Below are positions 1-6,524 of a DNA stretch of 18,732 bases, one piece after another. The position numbers and the translations under genes are program-made. Within the stretch, counting starts at the first letter, position 1. Every line of letters begins with the position of its first letter. The stretch comes from an uncultured Lactobacillus sp. (GTDB lineage Bacteria > Bacillota > Bacilli > Lactobacillales > Lactobacillaceae): contig CAMLRO010000022.1 in NCBI GenBank assembly GCA_946482425.1, positions 1 through 18,732 on the forward strand. The letters are read 5' to 3'. Under the pieces are notes generated by a model. That model worked only from the letters and a program-made list of their open reading frames with translations. It did not search any database and had not been told where the DNA came from.

Positions 1-42
1 GATTGTGCCTATCAAAATGATCGTCAGCTTCAATTAGTTTAA
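1..42 (+). CDS. mnmA: C-terminal end of probable MnmA (tRNA 2-thiouridylase), partial
   Basis: Frame 1 is open from the window edge and encodes only 13 residues (DCAYQNDRQLQLV) before a TAA stop. The short tail resembles the end of lactobacillary MnmA proteins, where a Gly-Gly-x-Ile-Asp-x-Ala-Tyr stretch lies close to the C-terminus. MnmA thiolates U34 of the tRNAs for Lys, Glu and Gln. From memory, mnmA commonly precedes the phosphoglycerate mutase–TPR–recD2 cluster in lactobacilli, which supports the call. It rests on 13 residues plus context, so it is tentative. A terminator follows directly. Confidence 0.5.
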   Translation, partial: DCAYQNDRQLQLV

Positions 43-52
43 TAGAAACTTG

Positions 53-84
53 AAAGAAAATGTTTATGTGCATTTTCTTTTTTT
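53..84 (+). terminator. Rho-independent terminator after the mnmA-like tail
   Basis: AAAGAAAATG (53-62) pairs perfectly with CATTTTCTTT (71-80) across an 8-nt loop, and the T tract runs on to 84. It lies 11 nt after the stop of the partial upstream gene. It separates that gene from the cluster starting at 161, whose promoter should lie between 85 and 150; the candidate -10 elements there are too weak to name. Confidence 0.8.
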
Positions 85-160
85 ATTTGTGTTCTTTTTT
101 CTTTTAAACTATTAAATGATAAACTAGAAAATAACAGTTACGGAAAAGAGTATTTAATGA

Positions 161-817
161 ATGCAGATTTATTTCATCAGACATGGTAAAACAGAATGGA
201 ACTTACAGAAGCGCTTTCAAGGAGCTCACGGTGATTCGCCACTTTTAAAGCAAAGCTTAATTGATATTCAAAAATTAAGCAGTTTTTTAGGTGAAACTAA
301 ATTTGCTGGCATTTATTCAAGTCCATTAAAAAGGGCCAAGACGACGGCAGAAAGACTCGCTAAAGAAATGGGTTATCCCTTTGCCGTCAAAATAGATGAA
401 CGTTTGCGAGAATTTGATTTGGGGAAAATGGAAGGACTTACGTTTACTGAAGCCAAAGCCAGATATCCTGAGCAAGTAACTGACATTTGGGATAAACCTG
501 ATAAATACGATGGCCACAGCATCGGAGGTGAAAATTATCCTGAGGTAATTGCACGTGGCAAAGACTTTGGTCGAGACGTTGGCTTACAATTTAAACCAGA
601 CGACAAAGTTTTAGCAGTGAGCCATGGGGCAGCTTTGGGAGCGATTATGGGTGGATTATTAGGTTATCCTTTACCAGACATCCGCCAGAATGGTGGTTTA
701 AGCAATACCAGTCTTACTATTTTGGAAACAAAAGATAGTGGTAAAACCTTTAAAGCTCTGGTATGGAATGAAACGAAATTTTTGGACAGGAAAATGGAAG
801 ACTCGGATTCATTATGA
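161..817 (+). CDS. Histidine phosphatase / phosphoglycerate mutase family protein (GpmB-like)
   Basis: This 218-residue cytoplasmic enzyme belongs to the histidine phosphatase superfamily. The N-terminal motif FIRHGKTEWN places the phospho-accepting histidine at residue 8 with Arg7 beside it. SSPLKRAKTTAE (53-64) carries the second conserved arginine (58), Glu84 sits in LREFDLGKMEG, and the second catalytic histidine is residue 155 in VSHGAALG. The length fits the small GpmB/PhoE/CobC-like branch rather than true cofactor-dependent phosphoglycerate mutase, so the physiological substrate is unknown and a glycolytic role should not be assumed. A purine-rich GGAAAAGAG about 10 nt upstream supports the ATG start. 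The stop overlaps the next start in an ATGA, so it is probably translationally coupled to the TPR gene. Confidence 0.9.
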   Translation: MQIYFIRHGKTEWNLQKRFQGAHGDSPLLKQSLIDIQKLSSFLGETKFAGIYSSPLKRAKTTAERLAKEMGYPFAVKIDERLREFDLGKMEGLTFTEAKARYPEQVTDIWDKPDKYDGHSIGGENYPEVIARGKDFGRDVGLQFKPDDKVLAVSHGAALGAIMGGLLGYPLPDIRQNGGLSNTSLTILETKDSGKTFKALVWNETKFLDRKMEDSDSL

Positions 818-1461
818 TAAAAAAAAGAGAAAAGACTGCTAAAACAAGAGCAGTAAACAAAAAGGTACATGAATTAATAACGAAAATTGATGAACAACCA
901 CATAATAGTGAGAACTATTTAGAATTAGCAACCTTTTTAATAGAGCAAGGCAGCAGTGACCAAGCCACTGAACTATTAGAAAAAGCCCAAAAGTTAGTTA
1001 CTCATCCTCAAGATTTAGATTATGATTTGGCAGTTTGCTATTATTTACAGGGCAAATTTGATACAGCATTAAATATACTTAATCAAATTCCTAATGACGA
1101 TTTAGTTTTATACCAAAAAGCACTTGTTTTTTATAAAATTGGACAAAACCAAAAAGCATTGGCATACGCTTTAACAATTAAGAATGTTGATGCAAAAGTC
1201 TTGGAATTAATAGGGGATATTTGGTTAAGCCTAGGTAAAACTCAAGAAGCAGAGTCAGCTTATAAAAAAATAGCTCCTAAAAAGAGGTCGGCCAAAATAA
1301 ATTTCATGCTGGGTATCACAATTTTATCCAGAAATCGCCAAGAGGCTGAAAAATATCTGGCAAAGTCCAAAAAACAAGATCCTAAAATTTTTGCACAAGA
1401 GCAAAAAAAATATGCTTCGATATTAAAATTAGTGAATGATGCGAGAAAGAAAAATGACTGA
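814..1461 (+). CDS. Tetratricopeptide repeat (TPR) protein
   Basis: This 215-residue soluble protein has a Lys-rich N-terminus followed by helical repeats with TPR spacing. Examples are NYLELATFLIEQGSSDQATELLEKA near residues 35-58, DLDYDLAVCYYLQGKFDTALNIL near 67-89, VLYQKALVFYKIGQNQKALAYAL near 97-119, and LELIGDIWLSLGKTQEAESAYKK near 129-151. TPR arrays are protein-interaction scaffolds, and no catalytic motif, signal peptide or membrane segment is visible. The partner is unknown. The gene overlaps the phosphatase gene by 4 nt and the recD2 gene by 8 nt, so the three are co-translated. A TPR gene just before recD2 is a known arrangement in lactobacilli, but I know of no demonstrated functional link. 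Confidence 0.85.
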   Translation: MIKKREKTAKTRAVNKKVHELITKIDEQPHNSENYLELATFLIEQGSSDQATELLEKAQKLVTHPQDLDYDLAVCYYLQGKFDTALNILNQIPNDDLVLYQKALVFYKIGQNQKALAYALTIKNVDAKVLELIGDIWLSLGKTQEAESAYKKIAPKKRSAKINFMLGITILSRNRQEAEKYLAKSKKQDPKIFAQEQKKYASILKLVNDARKKND

Positions 1462-3826
1462 ATTTACTGGTAAAATTAACCGAATAGTTTTTGAAAACGA
1501 TCAAGACCTTTATAAAATACTTGATGTTGCCATAATTGGAAAATTAGAAAAATATGATCGTGAAGATATTAAAGTGACCGGCAGTTTTGGAGATGTCCAA
1601 GTTGGTGCAACTTATACCTTTTCAGGAAGGTTAATTGTGCATAATAAATTTGGCCTGCAATTTCGTTGCGATAATTATAAATTAGCTTTACCTCATGAAA
1701 AGGGGAGCCTAATTAATTTTCTAAGTTCGAGTAAGTTTCCCGGAATCGGCAAAAAAACAGCTGATACAATAATTTCAGACTTGGGAATGGATGCACTGAC
1801 AGTTTTAAAGGAAAAGCCTGAAAAAATTGGCACTTTGTCTCTTTCAAAAAAGCAAAAAGAAAGTTTGCTAAACGGCGTCAGTTCAATGGATTCATACTCT
1901 GAAACTGTATTAAAATTGGCTCAATTTGGCTTGAACAAAAAAGTAGCAAGTAGACTGTATCAACTTTATCATGGTGAAACTTTAGCCAAACTTGAAGAGG
2001 ATCCCTATGCCTCTATTGCGGAAGTTACAGGCTATGCTTTTAAGAGTGCTGATCGAATCGGCAGTAAATTGGGAATGGCACTCGATGATCCCAAAAGAGT
2101 TAATGGCGCTGTTTTTCAAATTTTACTTGATGAAGTAGCTAAAGAAGGCAATACTTACGTCAAACTTGAGCAGCTATTGCAAGAAGCGAGCAAGCTACTG
2201 CAAATTAATGAGTACGATACGATAGCAACTTGCGTTAATAATCTCCAGCATCAAGGTAAAGTTGTGGTAATGGGAGAAAATGCGGCTTTACAGGAAATTT
2301 ATGAAACTGAAACTGATATTGCCAACGCAATGAAAAACTTGGTGGAAAAAAAGCAAAAGAGTTCAAGTTACAATGAAAAAGAATTAAATCTTGCAATAAC
2401 TCACGCTGAAACCAAGTTGAAAATTCACTATGATAACACACAGAAAGCAGCGATTAAAAACGCACTGACGAATCCAATTTCAATTTTAACTGGTGGCCCC
2501 GGAACTGGCAAAACTACTATCATTAACGGTATTTTGTTAGCACTGAAAGAGCTAGCAGAAATACCATCATCGTCTCTTTATAGTACAGACCCACCATTTT
2601 TACTTGCTGCACCGACTGGTCGTGCGGCCAAGAGAATGGAAGAAATTACTGGGATTACAGCTAAAACTATCCATCGGTTGCTGGGTTTAGGGATTGGTGA
2701 AAATGATGCAACTGATCTGAATGAATTAAATGGTGAAATTTTAATTATTGATGAAATGTCGATGGTAGATATGTTTTTGTTTAGGCAACTGGTTTCCAGC
2801 ATCAATGAAACTAAGCACATAGTTTTCGTAGGTGATAAGGATCAGCTGCCATCAGTTGGTGCCGGAAATGTATTTGCTGATTTAATCAAATCACAGGCCT
2901 TTCCTACTACCGTTCTTAAGCAAATTCACCGTCAAGGAGACGATTCCAGCATTATTACGTTGGCGCACGATATTAATGAAGGAAAGAATCCCCAGGAATT
3001 ATTTAAAAAGACGAAAAACTACTCATTTATTTCATGTCCACCGCATGAAGTTTCCCATGTTGTCAGTCAAATAGTCCAGCGTGCTTTGGCAAAGGGCTTT
3101 AATCCGGATGACGTTCAAGTACTAGGAGCAATGTACCAGGGCGATGGTGGGGTTAACAATTTGAATAATATTATTCAAGAAATTATTAATCCACCTAAAG
3201 AAAATAGTAAAACTTTAGAGGTGCACGACGAAATTTTTCGCATTGGTGACCGCATTTTGCAATTGCAAAATAATCCAGAAAAAGATATCTATAATGGTCA
3301 AATCGGTAAAATCCTAGCAATTGATAATGATAATTCTCAAAAATGCATGGTGGCTGATTTTGATGACAGAGAAATAACCTTCAGTAAAAAAGATCTGTTT
3401 GATTTAACCAGAGCATACGCAATTACCATTCACAAAGCTCAAGGCTCTGAATTCCCGTTAGTTATTTTGAGTTTGACTATGCAAAACTATGTCATGCTTA
3501 AACGTAACTTATTGTACACTGCTGTTACTCGCGCAGAGCAAAATTTGGTTTTAATTGGTGATCCTCGCGCTTATGAAATGGCTTTTAATACTTCTGGTAA
3601 TGATCGTCAGACAGGATTAACTGTTAAATTACAAAAAATACTAAATGTGCCAAATAAAGATGACTCAGAAAAAATTCCTGGTAAAAGTGAGCCAGAAGAA
3701 GCAAATTCTGATAGGCTCGAAGATCTAAGTCAGGATCATATCTTAACACCGGAATTGATTTATTCAGGTCGAATTGATCCTATGATTGGGATGCAAGATA
3801 TTAAATTAACAGCAAGAACAAATTAA
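1454..3826 (+). CDS. recD2: ATP-dependent 5'-3' DNA helicase RecD2 (RecD/TraA family)
   Basis: This 790-residue superfamily 1B helicase is of the RecBC-independent type implicated in DNA repair and replication-fork maintenance. The N-terminal region (about 1-80) looks like the beta-rich domain of the family. Helix-hairpin-helix sequence follows, including FPGIGKKTA at 95-103. The motor has Walker A GGPGTGKT (347-354), Walker B with Asp433-Glu434 in LIIDEMSMVD, FVGDKDQLPSVGAGNV, HKAQGSEF (660-667) and the closing LLYTAVTRAEQNLVLIGD. An acidic tail precedes LTPELIYSGRIDPMIGM. I chose ATG 1454 because the product then begins MTEFTGKINRI and GAGAAAG lies just upstream. In-frame ATGs at 1436 and 1439 would add six or five residues within the TPR gene and have no better binding site. 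Confidence 0.95.
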   Translation: MTEFTGKINRIVFENDQDLYKILDVAIIGKLEKYDREDIKVTGSFGDVQVGATYTFSGRLIVHNKFGLQFRCDNYKLALPHEKGSLINFLSSSKFPGIGKKTADTIISDLGMDALTVLKEKPEKIGTLSLSKKQKESLLNGVSSMDSYSETVLKLAQFGLNKKVASRLYQLYHGETLAKLEEDPYASIAEVTGYAFKSADRIGSKLGMALDDPKRVNGAVFQILLDEVAKEGNTYVKLEQLLQEASKLLQINEYDTIATCVNNLQHQGKVVVMGENAALQEIYETETDIANAMKNLVEKKQKSSSYNEKELNLAITHAETKLKIHYDNTQKAAIKNALTNPISILTGGPGTGKTTIINGILLALKELAEIPSSSLYSTDPPFLLAAPTGRAAKRMEEITGITAKTIHRLLGLGIGENDATDLNELNGEILIIDEMSMVDMFLFRQLVSSINETKHIVFVGDKDQLPSVGAGNVFADLIKSQAFPTTVLKQIHRQGDDSSIITLAHDINEGKNPQELFKKTKNYSFISCPPHEVSHVVSQIVQRALAKGFNPDDVQVLGAMYQGDGGVNNLNNIIQEIINPPKENSKTLEVHDEIFRIGDRILQLQNNPEKDIYNGQIGKILAIDNDNSQKCMVADFDDREITFSKKDLFDLTRAYAITIHKAQGSEFPLVILSLTMQNYVMLKRNLLYTAVTRAEQNLVLIGDPRAYEMAFNTSGNDRQTGLTVKLQKILNVPNKDDSEKIPGKSEPEEANSDRLEDLSQDHILTPELIYSGRIDPMIGMQDIKLTARTN

Positions 3827-3842
3827 GGGACTTTTTTAAACA

Positions 3843-4238
3843 ATGGCAAAGATAAAAAAGGAACAATCTTATATTAATTTGCAAAAAGAAATTGTAAAAT
3901 GGATTACCACTAACACTCATATTTTAAATTTTGGTCCAGATACTCTTGAAATTGAAACTATTTTTAAAGATTCATTTGACGAAGCTGTATATTGCTTTAT
4001 CGAAAAAACTGGGTTTGCAACCTATAATGTTACTGATGATGGTCGGACTCTTTTTAAATTAGATCCTAGCGCAAGTGACGAGGATTTGATTGCTGCCAGC
4101 GAAGATTTAGTCACAGCTAGCGGCTTTTCTTTTAATGTCGAAAATGGAGTGATCAGCTGTAAAAGTGATGAGCAAACTTTGGCTGAAAACATTATGCAAT
4201 TAGGACAATTAGCAGTAAAAGTTTCATATCTTAATTAA
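3843..4238 (+). CDS. Small DUF1828-like hypothetical protein
   Basis: This is a 131-residue soluble protein of unknown function. The order of its parts resembles my recollection of DUF1828: a helix ending in KWITTNT, then DTLEIETIFKDSFDEAVYCFIEK, an aromatic/TDDGRTLFKLD segment near residues 58-68, a short acidic helix, and a C-terminal strand–helix–strand. The TDDG segment in the middle is the feature that suggests the family; a profile search would be needed to settle it. It starts 16 nt after the recD2 stop, with AAGGGA overlapping that stop as the likely binding site, so it is probably in the recD2 transcript. DUF1828/1829 proteins are often found on mobile DNA, but this copy sits in a housekeeping cluster with no transfer signs. 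No strong terminator follows. Confidence 0.7.
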   Translation: MAKIKKEQSYINLQKEIVKWITTNTHILNFGPDTLEIETIFKDSFDEAVYCFIEKTGFATYNVTDDGRTLFKLDPSASDEDLIAASEDLVTASGFSFNVENGVISCKSDEQTLAENIMQLGQLAVKVSYLN

Positions 4239-4297
4239 AAAGCTATCACTAAATACTATTTTTTATTGCTAATTTTAAAAAATAATGATTAAATTAT

Positions 4298-4306
4298 TGG
4301 TATCAT
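4298..4306 (+). promoter_or_regulatory. Candidate extended -10 promoter for the ABC exporter genes
   Basis: TGGTATCAT fits the TGn-TATAAT extended -10 pattern with one mismatch in the hexamer, and there is no good -35. It would start transcription near 4313, a few bases before the ribosome binding site AAAGGA (4315-4320) of the gene at 4331. The transcript would therefore have a very short leader. The same TGG-plus-hexamer layout appears before rpoY. Confidence 0.4.
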
Positions 4307-4330
4307 TTTAAATAAAAGGAAGAAGAGCCT

Positions 4331-5038
4331 ATGGCAATTATCTTTGATAAGGTAAAGAAAAATTACGGTAAGAAGCCTGTATTTTATAACCTAAATTTTA
4401 AAATTCCTTTAGAACCAGCAGTAATTGGTTTGGTAGGGCCTAACGGTGTGGGCAAGTCAACCATGTTAAGGTTGCTTGCAGGGGTATTGGAACCAACCGC
4501 GGGTTTGATCAAAAATGACCAGGCTAATGAACCGTATGTTAAATGGGCTAGCTTGCATACTAGTTTTGTGGCGTCAGGTGAAAGAGGCCTCATGTACAGA
4601 CTAAATACTCTTGAAAACGGTATGTATTTTTCTTCACTTAAAGGAATTAGTATAAAAAAGACAGAAAACAACATTCGAAAAATGGCGCAGGATTTCAATT
4701 TTTCAAATGAACTTGCTACTTATTTTCAAAATTTGTCTACTGGCTTGAAGAAAAAGGCTGCTATCTTGGTGGGAGCAGCAATGGAAACAGAGATTTTACT
4801 CTTGGACGAGCCCTCAAACGGTCTTGACATAGCTGCACAAGAAGATTTAGCGTCCTTTATTCTGGATTTAAAAAATAAATATGGGAATACTATTTTTATT
4901 TCATCGCACGACACTCAAATGCTTTCTGGAGTTGTTGATCATTATTTGTTTTTAAAGGATGGGCAAATAGCGGAAAATATTGGAAATAAAATGGCTGAAA
5001 ATGATCTGATTTCTGAATACCGTGAAATTTATAAGTAA
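4331..5038 (+). CDS. ABC transporter ATP-binding protein (ABC-2 exporter type)
   Basis: This 235-residue nucleotide-binding subunit is presumed to sit on the inner membrane face with the permease encoded 14 nt downstream. It shows Walker A GPNGVGKST (36-44), a signature-loop equivalent LSTGLKKK (135-142), Walker B EILLLDEPSNGLD with Asp159-Glu160, and the switch histidine at 183 in FISSHD. The signature departs from LSGGQ. The usual Q-loop glutamine is not evident: the corresponding stretch is SGERGLMYRLN (82-92), a form I associate with some ABC-2 drug or antibiotic exporters. The substrate cannot be predicted. ATG 4331 has AAAGGA upstream and a probable own promoter, so this starts a new unit after the recD2 cluster. 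Confidence 0.93.
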   Translation: MAIIFDKVKKNYGKKPVFYNLNFKIPLEPAVIGLVGPNGVGKSTMLRLLAGVLEPTAGLIKNDQANEPYVKWASLHTSFVASGERGLMYRLNTLENGMYFSSLKGISIKKTENNIRKMAQDFNFSNELATYFQNLSTGLKKKAAILVGAAMETEILLLDEPSNGLDIAAQEDLASFILDLKNKYGNTIFISSHDTQMLSGVVDHYLFLKDGQIAENIGNKMAENDLISEYREIYK

Positions 5039-5052
5039 AGGTAGGAAGCAAA

Positions 5053-5844
5053 ATGAAAAAAGTTAAAGAGCTATTTAATATTTTCTGGGTGCAATTATAT
5101 TTACAGCTAAAATTGCAAGTTCGCTATGTTAATTCAGCTATTAGTTCGCTAGTTTTATATGCCGGTGCATTTTTAATTGTTGTCCTTTTCACCCAGCCTG
5201 CTCAATTGGGCCAAGCTTATGGTACCAAGCAGGGTGTTCTATTTACTATTGTCGGCTTTTTGTTTTGGAGTATTGGTATCTCTTCATTAGGTGAATGTAG
5301 TAATGGGGTGGAGACTGATGAACAAACTGGTCTGCTTGAAAGTGAAACTCAGTCTATCTTTCCTTTATGGGTTCTGTACTTTATCGAAACTTTGGCAGAA
5401 AACTTATTTGTTTGGATCTATCTTTTAATCATAGGCTTTGTAGCTTCATTTTTTTCAATATTCACGGTAGTTGAATTATTAAAAGCTTTGTTATTGACCT
5501 TTGTATTTTCTTTAATTTCCAATTTAGGAATGTTTGGCATCGGAATGATTTTTGCTTCTGGTTCAATTAGATTTAAAAGAATGGGTCAGTGGGCTACTAT
5601 ACTGCAGGCTTTATTATTAATGTTGTCAAATGTTTATTTACCAGTATATAATGCGTTTCAAGAGCTCATTCCCTATGTCGGTGGTGTGGAAATAGTGCGG
5701 CAAATATTTCTGGGCCATGGAGTTTCATTGCCAAAACTGTTAATATTTATAGTAGTAAATGTCGTTTGGTTCTTAGTTGGTATTTTGATTTTCAATTATT
5801 GTATAAAAAAAGAGCGCAAAAACGGCTCGTTTGATGCTTTTTAA
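5053..5844 (+). CDS. ABC-2 type transporter permease
   Basis: This 263-residue integral membrane protein has about six hydrophobic segments, at roughly 29-47, 62-80, 105-130, 138-170, 180-198 and 229-250. Between the second and third lies ETDEQTGLLESETQSIFPLW (87-106), matching the conserved ABC-2 motif in which an acidic Thr-Gly-Leu/Thr-Leu-Glu stretch precedes a membrane helix. The C-terminus is basic (IKKERKN), consistent with a cytoplasmic tail. It follows its ATPase by 14 nt with an AGGA binding site six bases before ATG, so the two are almost certainly one operon and one transporter. The likely role is export of a lipid, peptide or drug-like molecule, but the substrate is not determinable here. 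Confidence 0.9.
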   Translation: MKKVKELFNIFWVQLYLQLKLQVRYVNSAISSLVLYAGAFLIVVLFTQPAQLGQAYGTKQGVLFTIVGFLFWSIGISSLGECSNGVETDEQTGLLESETQSIFPLWVLYFIETLAENLFVWIYLLIIGFVASFFSIFTVVELLKALLLTFVFSLISNLGMFGIGMIFASGSIRFKRMGQWATILQALLLMLSNVYLPVYNAFQELIPYVGGVEIVRQIFLGHGVSLPKLLIFIVVNVVWFLVGILIFNYCIKKERKNGSFDAF

Positions 5845-5855
5845 GTTAAAGAAAG

Positions 5856-6317
5856 GTGATATTTATTTTAACGTTCAAAAATGTTAAATGGGGAACAAAG
5901 AGATATTTTAAAGTAAAAAAATTATATTTGAGTGCATTCCCCAAAAATGAACGATTTCCATTTATTGGGTTGCTAGCGATGGCACTGCAGAAAAGAGTTA
6001 ATTTGCAGGCTGTCTATGACCATGATAATTTTATTGGTTTAATTTTTTGGACTTATGCAGAAAAAATTATTTATATTGGTTATTTGGCAGTTGCCTCAAT
6101 CTGGCGTGGCAAGGGCTATGGCAGTCAGATTTTAAATTTGATGAAACAAAACCATCCAAATCAGGAAATTGTTTTAGACATTGAACCAGTTATAAAAACA
6201 GCAAAGAATTATTCTCAGAGAATCAATAGATTATTATTTTACAAGCATAATGGCTTTAAATTGACTCAAGATAATTTAGTCGATGAAAGGTGGTCACTAT
6301 TCGATTTTAAGCTCTGA
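5856..6317 (+). CDS. GNAT-family N-acetyltransferase with unresolved start codon
   Basis: This roughly 150-residue protein has the GNAT acetyl-CoA fold. YLSAFPKNERFPF near 25-37 is typical of a lactobacillary subfamily, and the acetyl-CoA loop is IYIGYLAVASIWRGKGYGSQILNLM around 69-93, with the R-G-K-G-Y-G pyrophosphate-binding motif. The C-terminal strand pair LLFYKHNGFKL is also typical. The acceptor substrate is unknown. The start is odd. The GTG at 5856 falls inside the ribosome binding sequence AAAGGTGAT (5852-5860). The codon at proper spacing from that site is ATT at 5865, and the first in-frame ATG (5979) would delete conserved sequence. The gene follows the permease by 11 nt and is probably the last gene of the exporter operon. 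Confidence 0.85.
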   Translation: MIFILTFKNVKWGTKRYFKVKKLYLSAFPKNERFPFIGLLAMALQKRVNLQAVYDHDNFIGLIFWTYAEKIIYIGYLAVASIWRGKGYGSQILNLMKQNHPNQEIVLDIEPVIKTAKNYSQRINRLLFYKHNGFKLTQDNLVDERWSLFDFKL

Positions 6318-6479
6318 TGAAAGCTTTAAAAAGCGTAATTTAAGTCAATTACTGGAGCGAATGAGTTTCAATTGTTATAAGTTTAAAATTGTTTCTAGAT
6401 AATTAAACAAACAGTTATTTTGACAAAGATTACACGTTTATTTTGATGTATACCATAGCTTGTTAATATTTTAAAAATT

Positions 6480-6520
6480 AAAAGGATAATCAATAACTTG
6501 AGTTATTGATTATCCTTTTT
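6480..6520. terminator. Bidirectional terminator between convergent units
   Basis: The two arms of about 19 nt (6480-6498 and 6501-6519) are perfectly complementary and close on a tiny TTGA loop, rich in AAAAGGATAATCAATAACT. On the plus strand it is followed by TTTTT and AT-rich sequence. On the minus strand it is followed by TTTTAATTTTT. It lies 5 nt beyond the oppA stop and about 160 nt beyond the GNAT stop, so it can end both transcripts. The 6318-6479 stretch before it shows no gene. Confidence 0.85.
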
Positions 6521-6524
6521 AAAT

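Noticed and set aside
1436..1453. Earlier ATG starts for RecD2 at 1436 and 1439
   Set aside because: The added residues (MRERK) do not belong to the family start, and the only purine-rich site, GAGAAAG, serves ATG 1454.
4257..4284. AT-only hairpin TATTTTTT/AAAAAATA after the DUF1828-like gene, as a terminator
   Set aside because: It has no GC pairs and no T run after the stem, so it is too weak to call. The recD2 transcript may continue into the exporter operon.
6322..6335. Palindrome GCTTTAAAAAGC just after the GNAT stop
   Set aside because: The loop is too small and no T tract follows, so it is unlikely to be a terminator. The hairpin at 6480 is a far better candidate.
6420..6456. Perfect TTGACA followed by TGTATACCAT, as if a promoter for a short plus-strand RNA ending at the 6480 hairpin
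   Set aside because: The spacing from TTGACA to any acceptable -10 is 21-25 nt, and nothing lies downstream except the terminator.
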